Of a stretch of 64,000 nt of DNA, positions 1 through 13,200 are shown one piece after another; position 1 is the first letter of the stretch; every line of letters starts with the position of its first letter. The stretch is from Anniella stebbinsi. Its lineage: Eukaryota; Chordata; Lepidosauria; Squamata; Anniellidae. A program made the translations under genes and the position numbers. The notes under the pieces are model-generated. The model was not told where the DNA came from. It searched no databases and was given only the letters and a program-made list of their open reading frames with translations. Location of the stretch: assembly GCA_029215795.1 (NCBI GenBank), contig JARDYH010000004.1, positions 204,890,017 through 204,954,016 on the forward strand. The letters run 5' to 3'.

Positions 1-1006
1 GAGAAAGTAAAGTTAAAGCACTTGCACCCACTTACTTCAGTAACATAAACAACATGTTAAATTACAAGCTATGTAGAAGTGAACTGGTGAATAGTATGCA
101 ATGTTCTGCTTAAGGTCTGGTTGTGATTAAAGATTTCCTCCTTGTTCCTAAGGCCAGGACTGAAGACACAGGAGATGGTTTGTGCAGAAGCATAATTCAA
201 CTGCAAAAATCTGCATTTACTATTCAACTTGGTTTTTTTTAAAAAAAAAACCTTTGTTTTATTCAATTATTGTGCATAGTACAATTATTATGCATTGTAC
301 AATGAGCTTATAGTCAACAAATACAATAACAGTCAACTATTCAAACAAAAATTGTAAAAAGAAACTGTTCCCATTCTTATTATAATTACACAAACAGTAG
401 AATGTTCTTACAGCACCGCTCATTTAATAAGATCTTTCCAGAATGATGTTTGGGATATTGGTGGCTTATAGGCCCCCATCCTTTTGTTGATAAATGCAAT
501 GAAGGGAAGCCAGTTTTTTATGCATTGATCCCAATACTAAAGTTTCATGAATTTCTTTTAACGTTCAGGCAGTCATATAGAAAGTATAAGTGTTCTCTTG
601 TCTTGGCTTTTGAAAGGCTGCTTCCTCATGAGATTTCCCTACATATATGTAAATTCTTAGGACTCTAAAACCATCATTCTGAATGCTTCCAGAGTATAGC
701 ATAATGTCACAGACAAGGCCCCTCTGCCTTATCTGAAACTTGAAGGAAAACTCAGGGAAGCTTGGAACTCTGGGAGCCTCTGAAGTGCAGTATCAAGTTA
801 GAGAGGAGAACCTGCCCCTTTCCTGAATTGTCTGGGCATGCCAAGAAAACTTGTAGAATAGACAGGGTGAATGGCAACAACAAATAACGGCTGTCTATCA
901 AAGCCCACTAAAATGTAAAACCGCCAGCTCTAGTTATTCCATTCCAGAATACATAGTTTTGCAAACAACAACAGGGATGGTATTTCTGCAGGATAGAGAA
1001 CACAGT

Positions 1007-1673
1007 GGCTCAATTCAGGCAACATGTTTCTCAACAGTGGTTTTAGAACTCCACGGTGGAGATTTTACACCACCGTTGAGAAATGTGTTGTCTGGAGGGA
1101 AAACTCCATGCAACGGTGAAGTTTTTTTGGGGGGAAAGCACTTCATGCAGAATATCCACGCTGTGCAGAGGAGAGTTCCTGCATAACCGTTGTGTTGCAT
1201 GTTGTGTGGCAGGCTCTGTGGAGTTTTCTCTTGCGTTGAGTTGACTTTTGCCACTGGCTACAGAGTTCCCTGGCAAGAGTGGCGAAAGGAGGAGTGCCGC
1301 TCTAGGAGAGCCACCAGGATTTTTTTTTGTTTTTGTTTTTGTAGTTTTTTTGAAGTGTTCAAGTGGTTTTTAAATGTACAGATTGTGTGTATGTTGTATG
1401 TTTTTGCTGTTTTAATTTTTGTATATTGTTTTTAATTGTTTTTAATCCTATGTAAACCGCCCAGAGAGCTTCGGCTATGGGGCGGTATACAAATGTAATA
1501 AATAAATAAATCAATCAATCAAACATCATAATTGATTTTACTCTACTCCACGGTAATCCACAGTCACATAACGGTGGAGTGAGAATATGTTGTGTGGGGA
1601 GCAACTCCTAAAAACTCAACCGCTGAATGGAGTTTTCACACTGCATTGACTAATGTGTTGTCTGAACTGGGCC
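1007..1673. mobile_element. Harbinger-like MITE copy with internal L2 tail
   Basis: The left end is GGCTCAATTCAGGCAACA and the right end, as reverse complement, GGCCCAGTTCAGACAACAC. A 3-bp AGT flanks it (1004-1006 and 1674-1676). The interior repeats CTCCA(C/T)(G/C)GTGGAG-type palindromes and includes a plus-strand L2 tail (about 1340-1530). It is related to the copy at 49682-50384. Confidence 0.8.
1340..1530 (+). repeat. L2-type LINE 3' tail
   Basis: A T-rich lead, then GTAAACCGCCCAGAGAGCTT and an (AATA)n run. It sits inside the MITE at 1007-1673. Confidence 0.7.
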
Positions 1674-1676
1674 AGT

Positions 1677-4309
1677 GACTTCTCAATGGCCGAATGTAAT
1701 CTACTTGGAAATATACTGGAGCTTCTGTCCTATTATACCAGGATATCAACCTTCTTTCTATGACCAATTTTATTAACAATATCTGAGTAGTGTGAGTTTC
1801 ACTGGAATTATTTTTACTACCAGAGAACCTGCATTTCCCAGTAATAATTCCACAGTTAAGGCTTATCTAACAATAGAATATACAGCACTGCTCCTACCAT
1901 CTTCCGGAGCTTTTAAGAAGCCGTAGTTGCCCTGTAATAATGGAGCTGCTTTCCCTGAAGCCCAGGTATCTGAAAGACTTGTTTTTGGACTCCCTCTTGT
2001 ACCACAGCCAGGCAATTATGCTCAGCATTTCTTATGTTTTTCTCTTTCACAACCTAGCTGGTAGTAGTAAAGTGGGTGGGTGGGGTGGAGCATTTGCCTG
2101 CCTTAAATCTTTTGGATAGAGTGGAAAAAATAGTGAAATAACTGTTCCTAATTTGTCTTGTTCTTAATCTGACTTGTTAACTGTATACAGAAAAACTGGT
2201 CTGATTTCTCAAATCCATGAGCAAAATATTTAATAATGATAACTTCTGACTTGACATCTAACAATCGACATAAGGATATATCCCCACTCTTACACTTACT
2301 TTGTAAGTACCAAACCAGAAAGTCTCTGGAAAAAATACACAAAATATGCTTTTAATTATATGCATCCAGAATCAACCTTCTGTGTTATGTCTGGACCATG
2401 CTATCTTTTGAGATAGGCTTAATCTGTTTCTAGTTAATTTTCAAAACACTAATCTCCTAGCCAGTAACAAACACTATTGCTAAATTTAACTGACAAAAAT
2501 TAAATTGAACAGTACATTCTGTTCTTTTAAATACTAAGGCAAGCTGAACTACAAAAAGAAATAAATATTTTGGGAGCTTTTTGGTATGTAGTGTATTTTA
2601 ATAAATATTCACATCATGCTGAGTAAAATCAAGAGCTAACGTTTTATTCCTACAGCCTTTTTAGGGCTAAACTAGATGAGAGTATGCTTATCTCACTTAT
2701 TAAGAGAGGCACGGCAGTGCCTCCCTTGTTAAGGGCGGTCAGTAAAAAACACGTTCCACCATGTTAAAGTGATAACTGGGGAGGGGTCATTCTAACAGCC
2801 ATAAAATCGAAAATATTTCACCAATCTCTCTGAAATTTACAGGTGCCAGAAAGAAATGTTTGTTTTACATTACCTGAAAATTTCAAGAAGATTGGTGAAA
2901 GACTGAGGGAAGGAGAGCAGTTTAAAGTAAAAGGATTAAAGAATCCCCTAAATCCAAAACTGAAAATTGAACTCAGGGCTTGCGACCATTTTTGCGCAGC
3001 TGTCCTTACCTTCAGGGAGCCTTTTTCATTAATCCAATGGCACAGTCTACTTCCTCCCGTTGTAGTGTAGGTAGAATTGCTTTTCTTTTTTAAAAATTCG
3101 CTTAAGTGGATTTTATTAAATTAAAGCTGTGCCTCTTTAAGAAATCCGGCGGCCATTTTGATTATGGCACACGCTCAGTAGAGTCTCCCCCCTCCCTCCT
3201 GCGTCAGCTACAATGGCTGCTTCCTCTAGCAAAGACAGTGCTGTAGTCTCTTCTCAGAAGTAAGTTTCATTGACTGAATGCAATGGTCTTACTGCCAGGT
3301 AAGTGTGTAGAAGATTGTAGCCTTTATTTAAAAAAAACAGTCTGGAACCTTAGAAGGCGGAGAGGGAGAGATATGAGTGAGAATTCCCTCTCCTTTACAG
3401 CACTATAACTCTACAATTAACAACTTGCTTGCATGCTTTGCATGTGTGTATGTTCATTTGATTATACCTGCTGATCATTAATTTTCATATCAATTCAATC
3501 CAAGGCATGTCTACTCAGAAGTTAGTTCCACTGAGTGCAATGAGTCTCATTCCAAATGGAGTCTGAACATCCTAAGAGGATGTTCAGACTCCATTTAGTT
3601 GATCAGTTGCAAAGAAGCTTCTCTAGTAAGGAGGAAGGGGAAAGCCCTAGACTGATCATTCTTTCAAGTGCCATATCTCCCCCCACAAAAACCCATGAGG
3701 TAGGTTAGGCTAAGAGTCTATGACTGGCTCAAAACCATCTAGTGAGTTTCTTCTGCTGCTCACTTTCACAGAAATGTAAAACAAATGTTTGGTAATGTTT
3801 GGGTGTATGGCATGTGCTACTTTTACCCTCACAATAACCCTGTAAAATAGATTAGGCTGGAAATTTAGGCCTGGCCCACTATCTATGTCTGTGTGCCTGC
3901 CTCTTTCATATATACACACAGAAAGGCATCCTTAGGTTTGTTCTTTACTTACTACATACCATAAACTATGTATGAATAGAGCTGTCACAAATGATGCAAT
4001 ACACTCACTTTTTGCACTTCCTAATACATTTGTTTCCCAACTAACTTACTGCTAATACAGTCATGAATCTAAAACTAAAATGTTATTTTTAGTATAGTAA
4101 GATTAAAGAATCCACATACATCAAGTGCAAATCAGAGAACCTACTATTTTTCATATTAGTCTTCAAGAATTAGGATTCTTTTCCTAATTATGCCTTACAC
4201 GGAGGTTGCCTTTTTCACAGCGGCCGGATCAACATTTTCATCAAGCTGTCCACGTCCCCTGCTCCAAACTCTTTCTTGGTCAGTCACCGCTAATTAGCTC
4301 AGATCCTGT
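1677..4309. other. Non-coding stretch, few recognisable repeats
   Basis: AT-rich sequence presumed to be GSTCD intron or its downstream region. It holds the hairpin at 3554 and short fragments of a dispersed repeat (TACTCAGAAGTTAGTTCCAC at about 3510, GCAATGGTCTTACTGCCAGG at about 3281). I see no exon. Confidence 0.5.
3554..3596. repeat. Perfect 20-bp hairpin with 3-base loop
   Basis: 3554-3573 (starting AAATGGAGTCTG) and 3577-3596 are exact reverse complements separated by AAG. The loop is too short for a microRNA precursor. It is probably a replication template-switch scar or a repeat end. Confidence 0.92.
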
Positions 4310-4530
4310 TAGTGTATATGTGAAATTGTGATCCCCCAATGTGCATCACTTTACACTTGCTTACATTGAACAGCATTTGCCCTTTTCATCGCCATTCTCT
4401 CAGTATGCAGAGATCTTTATGGAGCTCCTCACAATCCTCCATTGTTTTAGCAAGACTAAATAATTTGGTATCATCACCAAACGTGGCTACGTCACTGCTC
4501 ACTTCCACCCTCATTCTAATATTATGAGAA
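4310..4530 (-). pseudogene. CR1 LINE reverse transcriptase fragment
   Basis: The minus strand translates in part to DVATFGDDTKLFSLAK, DCEELHKDL, and QMLFNVSKCKVMHIG. This covers the CR1 [F/Y]xDDTKLF catalytic box (here GDDT) and its downstream helix. It is short and decayed. Confidence 0.75.
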
Positions 4531-4593
4531 AGGGAGAAACGGCCTCCCTATCCACTTTCTTCACAACATGCAAATAGGAGTGAGCAGTGAGAT

Positions 4594-5075
4594 GGCCAAA
4601 TTTGTTGCTGACCACAACATATTTAGGGTTTTTAAAATGAAGTGAGATTACCAAGAGCTCCAAAAGAATCTCTCCATAGTGTGAAAATGGGCATCAAAAT
4701 GGCAACAACAGTTCTACGTAAGCATTTGTAAACAACAGTTCTACGTAAGCATGCACACTGGAGCAAAGCATCCCAACATCACATATACACTGATGGGATC
4801 TGAGCCTGCAGTGACTAAACAAGAAAAAAAACCTTGGGAATGTGGTTGACAGCTCAGTGAAAACGGCAACCCAGTGTGTGGCAGCTGTAAAGACAGCAAA
4901 CTCCATGTTAGGCATTATAAGAAAAGTAATTGAGAATAAAACTGCCAGTCTCATACTGCCTTTATACAAATCTATGGTGTGACCACACTTAGAATACTGT
5001 GTACAGTTCTGGTTAACTATAGAATTTAGTATCACAAGATGTTGTGCTGGCCACCATTTTGGATGGCTTGTCCTC
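4594..5075 (+). pseudogene. CR1 LINE ORF2 C-terminal fragment
   Basis: The plus strand matches CR1 sequence after the catalytic box: ELQKNLS, WASKW, HPNITYTLMGSEPAVTKQ, NSMLGIIRK-like and CTVLVN. Frameshifts are frequent. It lies in inverted orientation to the overlapping CR1 fragment at 4310-4530. A 22-bp stretch (ACAACAGTTCTACGTAAGCA) is duplicated at 4705-4752. Confidence 0.75.
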
Positions 5076-5700
5076 CTTTCCATGTGGTCACCCTATAACA
5101 TGACACTATTCCTGAAGAGGTCTGGACCTCAGACTACTAAAGACAAAGTGGCAGACCATAATAACTGTGTTCATATGCCCATTGCTTTATGAGGCTTCTG
5201 CAGGCTACCGAACAGAGAACTATCAGGCCATAAAGTTGCTTAAATGGGTCTGCCAGAAACCTGACCTCACCGTTCCTGTTAGGTCCATGTCCTACAGGAA
5301 ATGCTCTCAGCTGAACTTGATGGAATCCCATCCTTCATCCCTAGGTTTAATTTACTGACCTCCCCTGGCTGGGCCTTGCAGGGAACAATAGGGTAGACAG
5401 AGCAGGCATACATAACACGCGCAGAGTGCTGAGAGTGGCAAATCTAAAAGCAAATACGTTGCTTTTAAAGAACCAAGGAAATTCAATGGGTCTTTTAAGT
5501 AAATATCTATGGATGGAAATGCAGCCCATGCAGGCTTGAAACTTGACCACAAACACGATCACAATCTGCTACTTTAAGATGCAAACAGGAAGAAAAAGCA
5601 TGTTGCATAAAATGAGCTAAAATAATTAATATAGTAAACTGTAACTTATTCTAATTTAGGATATTTTCCTGTATCATCTTGTGTGCTTCCAGAATAAATT

Positions 5701-5717
5701 GGGGGGGGGGGGGGGGG
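5701..5717 (+). repeat. Run of 17 G
   Basis: Homopolymer that could form a G-quadruplex; length is prone to sequencing error. Confidence 0.9.
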
Positions 5718-6029
5718 TTTAGTCCAGTAGAATTTTTTTTCAGGTTCTCTCCAAATACAGACATAAAACATGAAATGCTTCTTTTCATAAGTCAGTCATA
5801 GAAAGCTTTTATTTCTGGACATTGGCTATTGAAAAATTCAAATGAGACGCCTCAGATTTCAAGTGAGAGAGCATAACTTCTGGGGTTCATTTATTATTTT
5901 GGAAAGTGGGTGCAACACATATCACTAGCTTTGATTTTATATTGGATGTCAAAATGGTGTAACATCCTAGCTGATGCTGGCTGCTTGTCAACTGTATAAT
6001 ATCCAGTCATCCGTTACACAACGCCATGA

Positions 6030-7895
6030 AATTCATTAAACAAAAAACCTACAGTTTACAAAAACAATGTTAAGGCTCCACAGTTTCCAACCAAGCACCA
6101 AAAAGCAAGGAAATTGGGAGTTAAGGCTCCCAAGCCTTAACGCCACATCCTCCCTAAGGAGGCAGAAAGTGCAAGTGAAATTCTCATTCTCCCAAAGCAG
6201 ATAAACCATGAGGACAGGATGGAGAATATGATATGCAGAGGTGACTGTGGGGTTGTGGAAAACTGACCACGAACAACTTAGGGCCACCTACTTCTCTTTT
6301 TTTGTTTAGAGAAGCCCTTCCCCAACCTGGTGCCCTCCAGAGGTGTTGGACTACAACTCCCATCATTGCAAGTCAGTATGTCCCATGGTCAGGAATGCTG
6401 GGACTTGTCATCTCAAAAATCTAGATATGCAATTTGATATGCAGAGGTGACTGTGGGGTTGTGGGAAATAATGATGAACAACTTAGGACCAGCTACTTAT
6501 CATTTCTTAGAGCATCTCCTTATGTTTAGAGTTGTAACCCAACACATCTGACAGGCACCAGGTTGGCAAATGTTGTTCAAGAAGAAGGGAAGGCAGAATG
6601 TAGATCTTCAGATGTTTTAGAATTCAACTTGTAAAAGCCCCTATCAGCATGGGCAGTTGTCAGGAACGCCGCGAGTTGATGTCCAAAACATCAGGATAGA
6701 TCTATTTTCTGCCCACATCTGTACTAAAATATGATGTTTTCCAGCATTGTAATCAATCAAGGAACTACAAAAGAGCTGCATCATTTTAAATAATAAACTG
6801 TATAAACCAAATGAAACAACAATGAATGGATCTTGAATACATACGGTAATCCGGACAACCCTTCAGACATCAACATTAGTTTTCAACACATGGCATAGGA
6901 TGTCTGTTTCTTGAATATCAGATAAAGGATTTCTCTTACTTGTTCAGCAGTGTGAGATCAAAGGCAGAGCTACCACCTAATACTTTCATGTATCAGTATT
7001 ATTTTAAAATTAAGTATGAAATGATTTTTGTCTTCCCCATAACACATAACATGAGGGTTAAAGTGCAACACATCTGGAGAGCACCAAGCTGGAGAGGGTT
7101 GACTCCTATACTTGTCTTCTCAGAAGCCAGTGCCACTGAATTCACTAGGGCTTACTCCCAAGAGGTATAGGATTGCAAACTAATCTCATCTGAAAGGTGT
7201 TCAAGACAGCCAAACTAAACCTCTTCTGCTCCTCTGTCGCTTTGATAAGATGATGTATTGTGGAGGCATTGTGGGGAATGAACAGTATATTTTGTTTAAA
7301 TACATTTTTAAGAAAAAAAACATTGGTTCTTTGAAGGGCAGGATATTGATCAAAAGTTGGAAGTGCCTGGAACATGCTCTGGTTCTAGATCTGTAATGAA
7401 TAGTTCCCCTTTTGTTATCAAGTGTGCTGCTATATGCGAGATGTGTTTGAGAGATGTGTTTGAGACCCTGTATTTGGTAAGGGTATGGAACAGCATTCCC
7501 CATCTTGTTGCCCTCCAGGTGTTTGAGATGACAAGTCCCAGCATTCCTGACCATGGGACATACTGACTTGCAATGATGGGAGTTGTAGCCCAACACCTTT
7601 GGAGGGCACCAGGTTGGGGAAGGGTTGCTCTGAAGTAGGTGGCCCTAAGTTGTTCGTTATCAGTTTTCCACAACCCCACAGTCACCTCTGCATATCATAT
7701 TCTCCATCCTGTCCTCATGGTTTATCTGCTTTGGGAGAATGAGAATTTCACTTGCACTTTCTGCCTTCTTAGGGAGGATGTGGCGTTAAGGCTTGGGAGC
7801 CTTAACTCCCAATTTCCCTGCTTTTTGGTGCTTGGTTGGAAACTGTGGAGCCTTAACATTGTTTTTGTAAACGTAGGATTTTTGTTTAATGAATT
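6030..7895. repeat. Long inverted repeat, arms of about 380 bp
   Basis: 6030-6417 and 7522-7895 are reverse complements with only scattered differences (ATTCATTAAACAAAAA at the left end, TTTTTGTTTAATGAAT at the right). Each arm contains TTAAGGCTCCCAAGCCTTAA and a common short repeat (ACTACAACTCCCATCATTGC). The 1.1-kb spacer is largely unrecognised, and 6435-6490 repeats part of the left arm. It could be a foldback transposon or an inverted duplication. Confidence 0.85.
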
Positions 7896-9289
7896 AGATC
7901 TCTAGTCCCCTTACATTTCTGGAAAAGCATATATGAGAATTCCTAGTTCGGATTAGGACCACAGCACAGAGCCGTATGATTCAACTCTTTTCACAGTGCC
8001 ATTTTCCAAATAAAAATTCTCTCCCACACGATGTTTGTTCCATTTGGCAAAACTTAAGGGCATTTTTAGAAACAAAACAAGGGCAGACTGTTTGAGTTCT
8101 TTTATAGGATGCTATTTTAAAGCATTACAGCACAAATGTTTGCTGATACCAAAACAGCTAAAGTGAAGAATAAAATCAGTCTGAACATCAAATTATGGCA
8201 TATTACTGTTCAAACACTTGCTCCTCTGCTTAGCTTATGTAGAACAACAGTGATCCAGAAGTTGTGTGAATCTTATTATATACACAATGTGCTATGGGAT
8301 TTTAATTTTTCTGCACAACAGCTTCATCCTTTCAACAGCTACTTTTTAAATCTTCGTTGAGGTTTGCTGCAAGATTGAGGAGTGGGGATAAAAGAGATAT
8401 TGCTGTGCTAAAAACAAAAACTAGCAGAACACACTAAATCCCTTTTGGTTGCATAAATTGCTTTACTGGATTTTGACCAAGAGATTCACATCTGAAATCA
8501 CTTGCTCTCAAACAATAATACCACCTTCAGCAGCACTATTGACAGTAAACTGTTTCAGGACCTCTGCCAAATTATGTGTGAATGATCACATCAATAAATC
8601 TAAGAACATAACTAAACGTTTGCAAACTTGAAGACAAGATTTGGCTTGAAACAAATTGTCTATAATGAAAGATAATTTTAAAAAAGATTTTATTTCTAAT
8701 AAAAATATTGTTTCTCCATAGGTATTTGCCTACGGCAACTTAAAGTGTCTGCAAAATAAAACCAATGAAGTCACTGAACTTTCATTGTCCTAAATAAAAA
8801 CAGAACAAGACAACAAGAATGCAAAGAATTAGAAGCCATTTTTTTTTGTATTTATGCCATAAATATGGATGTGGTAACACCCCACCCACTGCAGATTTTA
8901 AGCAAAGCTAAGTTAACATCTTTGTAAATACTCTCAAACAAATTTACAATGGCCGAACATTAAGTTCATCATACACACACACACAGAGGGAAATTGTATA
9001 AAGTGAAGTAATTGCCAATATCTGACAAGAGTTAAAGTGTTAAGCACTCAAACCCCAAAAAATCTCATGAACAGATCTATATTATATAAAATTGATGGGT
9101 GACTACAGATGACCATTTATCAAGCGTTAGCTTACAACATGAATATCATCACATGGTAAGTGGGTTGTCTGTATTGCCCTATCAAGGAGAATCTTACCAC
9201 TCCCATGCTTCTCTGCATTTCGGATCAGGTGCAGGGGCGTTTGACAGGAGTATCTGGAAGAGGGCCTTGAATGATGACTTCAAAGAGCC
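7896..9289. other. Non-coding AT-rich stretch
   Basis: No coding signal or clear repeat apart from a short CA run at about 8973-8985. Confidence 0.5.
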
Positions 9290-10450
9290 AGCTAGGTAAA
9301 TAGGGGAGGAGGCACTCCTTCAAGTAATCTAGCCTCAAGATGTTTAGGGCTTCAAAGGTTAAAAGCAGTGCTCTGAATTAGGACTGCCAGTCAGGGCAGA
9401 TTGTAGAGTGTGGCATAATATGATGTCTGTCAGTCCCAGTTAACAGTCTAGCTGCCCTGTTTTGGATTAACTGAAGTCTCTGGACCATTTTCAAAGCCAC
9501 ATATAATGCATTGCAATAATCTAACCAGAAGTTTACCAGAGTGTGAATTACTGTCACAAGTCTATCTCAGTCCAGGTGGGGTTATATTGACATATAATAC
9601 TAAACTGATAAAAGGGGCTCTGTGTTACTGAGGCTACCTGTGTTTTTAGTGACAATGATGGATCCAAGAGTACTCCCACTCCCAAATGGCAAACCTGACC
9701 TTTTAGGGACAGTGCAACCCTTTCCGGAACACCACTTAACTAGACGGATGAATCAGCCACAAACAGTATCTCTGTCGAACTCTGATTGAGTCTCAGTTTA
9801 TTTGCCCCATCCAGTCCATTACCCTGCTCAATCACTGGTTCAAAACACCAACTTCCTTACCTGTAGTAGATGAAAGGAGATGTAGAGCTGGCATATTTAT
9901 GACATCTCAGGCTACACCCCTGGATAACCTCTCCGAGTGGTTTCATGTAGATGTTGAAAAACATGGGGGATAAAACAGAACCTGAGGAACCCTTAGCACA
10001 ACTGCCATGGAACAGGGCAAAAATACCTCAGTGCCACCTTCTAGAATTGGCCATCCAAGTAGGAGCAGATACAGTGTCCCCACATCCCAACTCAGGTAGT
10101 CTATTGCAGGATACCATGGCTCATGGTATCAGAAACTGCGGAAAGGTCCAACAGGTTATCACTTCCCTGTTCCTCTCCTTGCACAGGTCCAGAAAATCAG
10201 TTTCATCTAAAAGTACTGGAGTTGATCAGCAGCTACTTGCTCAAGCACCTTGTCCAGGAAAGGGATGTCAGTGAGCCTATAATTATTCAGCCACTATTTG
10301 GCAGGACAATACAGATACCCAGGTCACTGTATAGCTATCATTTACTAAATGGACATATGTATTCACTTTGTCATGTGAATAATTCTGGAGAAGATATGAA
10401 ACAGAAGAAGCCATTACCAAAGGTGAACTTCAATAAACTCAAACAAATCT
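9290..10450 (-). pseudogene. L2 LINE reverse transcriptase fragment
   Basis: The minus strand contains pieces such as GSSGSVLSPMFFNIYMKPLG (about 9945-10000) and, further 3', a degraded LDYCNAL region (about 9510). Order and spacing fit an L2-type RT and C-terminal domain, with many frameshifts and stops. Confidence 0.75.
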
Positions 10451-11867
10451 GAACATTTATTTATTTATTGCATTTTTATACTGCCCTATAGTTGAAGCAT
10501 TAAAGTCTCCTTCCAAGATCAGAAATACATTAATTCATGAGTACACTATGTAACTGTTACAAGAACAAATATTCTTCTGGAAAATAACACCATCTCTTGG
10601 AGTAGATCTTTAATGACAGACACATAGCTCTAGTCTGAAAGGATATAGTTTATTCATGTTAATATTATTATGACACCATTTTTGAACAACAGATAATTAA
10701 CTTAATTCACTACCATAAGACATGGATGGCTGTCTCCATCATGTCATACTCTGTGAGATCCCTATTGGCCTCTGGCTGACCAGAGTGGTAGATGTTCAAT
10801 CTGGTTGTAAGGCAGTTATCTTCTTATGATAAGCTAGCCTTTCACTCATTAATTAGAAATATTTGGAAGAACGGTTGTTTCCACCCACTTAATTATGTAC
10901 ATCCAAATCTCATCACTACTATGCTTTAAAATGGGAAAACAGACTTGTCTAAGAAGAAAGTACTGACAATCAAAATTAATAGAACAAGATACTAGAAATA
11001 GAACATGAAGAGAATATTGTAATTGCTTTTGTGAAATTACTAAAGAAGACCTCATTGTTATAAATATCAGGTATATTTACCTTGTAATAAACAAACATAC
11101 AATCTATTTGTTATTAAGATGCATTTGTGTATATATCAAACAGATCACAACTGCAGGATATCCCAAACAAGCCTGAAAGAATTAACGTGAAAAATGACAA
11201 GAAGACATGATGTGAACTTAAACCTCTGGCACAGATGGTCTCCCTCATCATAAAGACTGGCATGAAATTGGTCTGTGTCAGATCAAGATTTCAATGGGTG
11301 AACTCTTTCAAGGAAATATGTGTTAATGAATTGTTTCTAATCTTAAAAAACAGAGTACCAGAACTAATATTTTCAGTACTAATGTGTATCTATTAAATCT
11401 GCCCCCCCCAAAATGATTATTATTGTCTATATTTCTGTAATTTAGGCTTTTAAATATATACCAGGAGACCCTCCACTCTACTTTTTCTCCCCTAGTGTGA
11501 AATTACTTTTCTTGTGGGAACTATGAACAAATTCCTCAGGAACTTTGTATAAAATATTGGCCTTTTAAAAAGGTTAGACAAATATGACAAAAGATGAATG
11601 TCATTTTTATATCTTTTTTTGATAAGCTTTTGAATGTTTTTTCCTGAGAAATTAGAATTATATATTATTTTTGCAAAAGTTTCTGTCTTAAATCAAATGT
11701 GGAACCCTTTTTTGGACTGAATGATTCTGCTAGTATGCAAGTAAAACTGAAATTTTAATTTTAATTCTTGATTCCGCCAGCCCATATAGTGAGAGCTTTA
11801 GGGTGCAATTCTATGCATGTTTAGACAGAAAAAAGTCCTACAACTCTCTGCATTCCCCAATCAGTCA

Positions 11868-12470
11868 TTAATATTTCTATACTGCTCTTTTTGTCAAAAA
11901 GTCACCAAGGCAGCGCACAATAAATTTAAAATAAAACAAGAAAAAAACTATAAATACATAAAAACAACCACACACATTTTTTTAAAAGGCCAAGTTAAAG
12001 AAATGCATCTTAACACCTTTTCTGAAAGCTAAAAGAGTGGGGGGCAAATGTAATTCTGGAGGAAGTGCATTCCAAAATTTGGGAGCAACACAGAAGAAAG
12101 CCCTTTCTCATGTGCCTGAAACACAGTCCCCTGTAAACAGCAATATCTTCTCCTGCAGACCTTAATAACTGGACAGGTTCATGGTACAGACAATTCCCCT
12201 GATAACAAGTCCCTAAGTGGTTTAGTGCATTAAAGGTTAAAACCAATACCTTGAACAGAGCTTGGAAAACAACTGGCAAGCAATGCAGGTCTTTAAAAAT
12301 TGGCATAATATGATCTTGATGTTGTGCACTGCTTAGCAGCATAGCTGTTGCATTTTGCACCAATTGAAGCTTCCAGACAATCTTCAAGGGTAGCTCTACA
12401 TAAGTTGTGTTGCAGTAGTCTAAGCATGTCATAACCAAGGCATGCATAACTGTTGCCAAATCAGACTATA
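11868..12470 (-). pseudogene. L2 LINE 3' end with open C-terminal region
   Basis: A minus-strand ORF (12010-12459) reads HALVMTCLDYCNTTYVELPL, KLQLVQNATAMLLSS, HIMPIFKDLHCLPVVFQALF and KVLVLTFNALNHLG. These are the conserved C-terminal blocks of L2 reverse transcriptase. The 3' UTR tail lies at 11868-12010. Confidence 0.85.
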
Positions 12471-12971
12471 ACAGGTCCATAGCAAAACACAACACTACAA
12501 ATGCTGATAAAAATATGCTAAATTATTTATCTTTAAATGTATTTCAAACTTCTTATAGAATAATGTGTGAAACTAATCAAGCGGCATATAATTAGCATCT
12601 TAATCTCAACACATTTAAAATATTTCATTTAATCAGCTCTTTTAGCATAAATTACCATTAGGCCTGTTAATGAAACAACATAAACAAATGGTTTGCTTTA
12701 ATTGACTTCAGACTTAAAGATATGCTAAAAGGAACATAGACTTTAGGAAAAACATCCACTGAAAGTTACTGAGTTAGTAGAGAAAGCACTGAACAAAACA
12801 AAAAAAATTCCAAGAAAAGCAGTCTAATCTTGGGTAATCTTATCAAATGCACAAACTATACTATCCTTTATAGTATTAAGTTAAAGGAATCAGGCCTTAA
12901 TCCCTCAGACCTCAGTGGCAACTGAAACACAACCCAAGTTCATGTTACTCTTCCTTTGCTTTTTACTCACT

Positions 12972-13197
12972 GGCTGAATTCGGACAACACAATAGTCAAT
13001 GGTGGGCTAATAATCAACTTTACAATTGTTCATCTAGGGGGTACTCCCCACACAACATGGTAATAAATAATCAACTGAGGTGTGGATTAGGATCAGCGCT
13101 AAGTTGACTATGGCAGCATTCGGACAACATGGTAGTCAATACAACTGACAATTGTTACTCCCCACCCAGTTGTTTATTGTGTCATCCGAATTCAGCC
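12972..13197. mobile_element. Harbinger-like MITE, 226 bp
   Basis: Terminal repeats GGCTGAATTCGGACAACAC and TCATCCGAATTCAGCC, with a 3-bp ACT duplication (12969-12971 and 13198-13200). The interior has the family's AATAATCAACT and CCCACACAACATGG motifs. Confidence 0.85.
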
Positions 13198-13200
13198 ACT

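Noticed and set aside
3554..3596. MicroRNA precursor
   Set aside because: A 3-base loop and a 20-bp stem are too short for Drosha and Dicer substrates.
9567..9590. Minus-strand PTWT motif resembling a GSTCD block
   Set aside because: It is followed within four codons by a stop and lies inside a well-supported L2 fragment.
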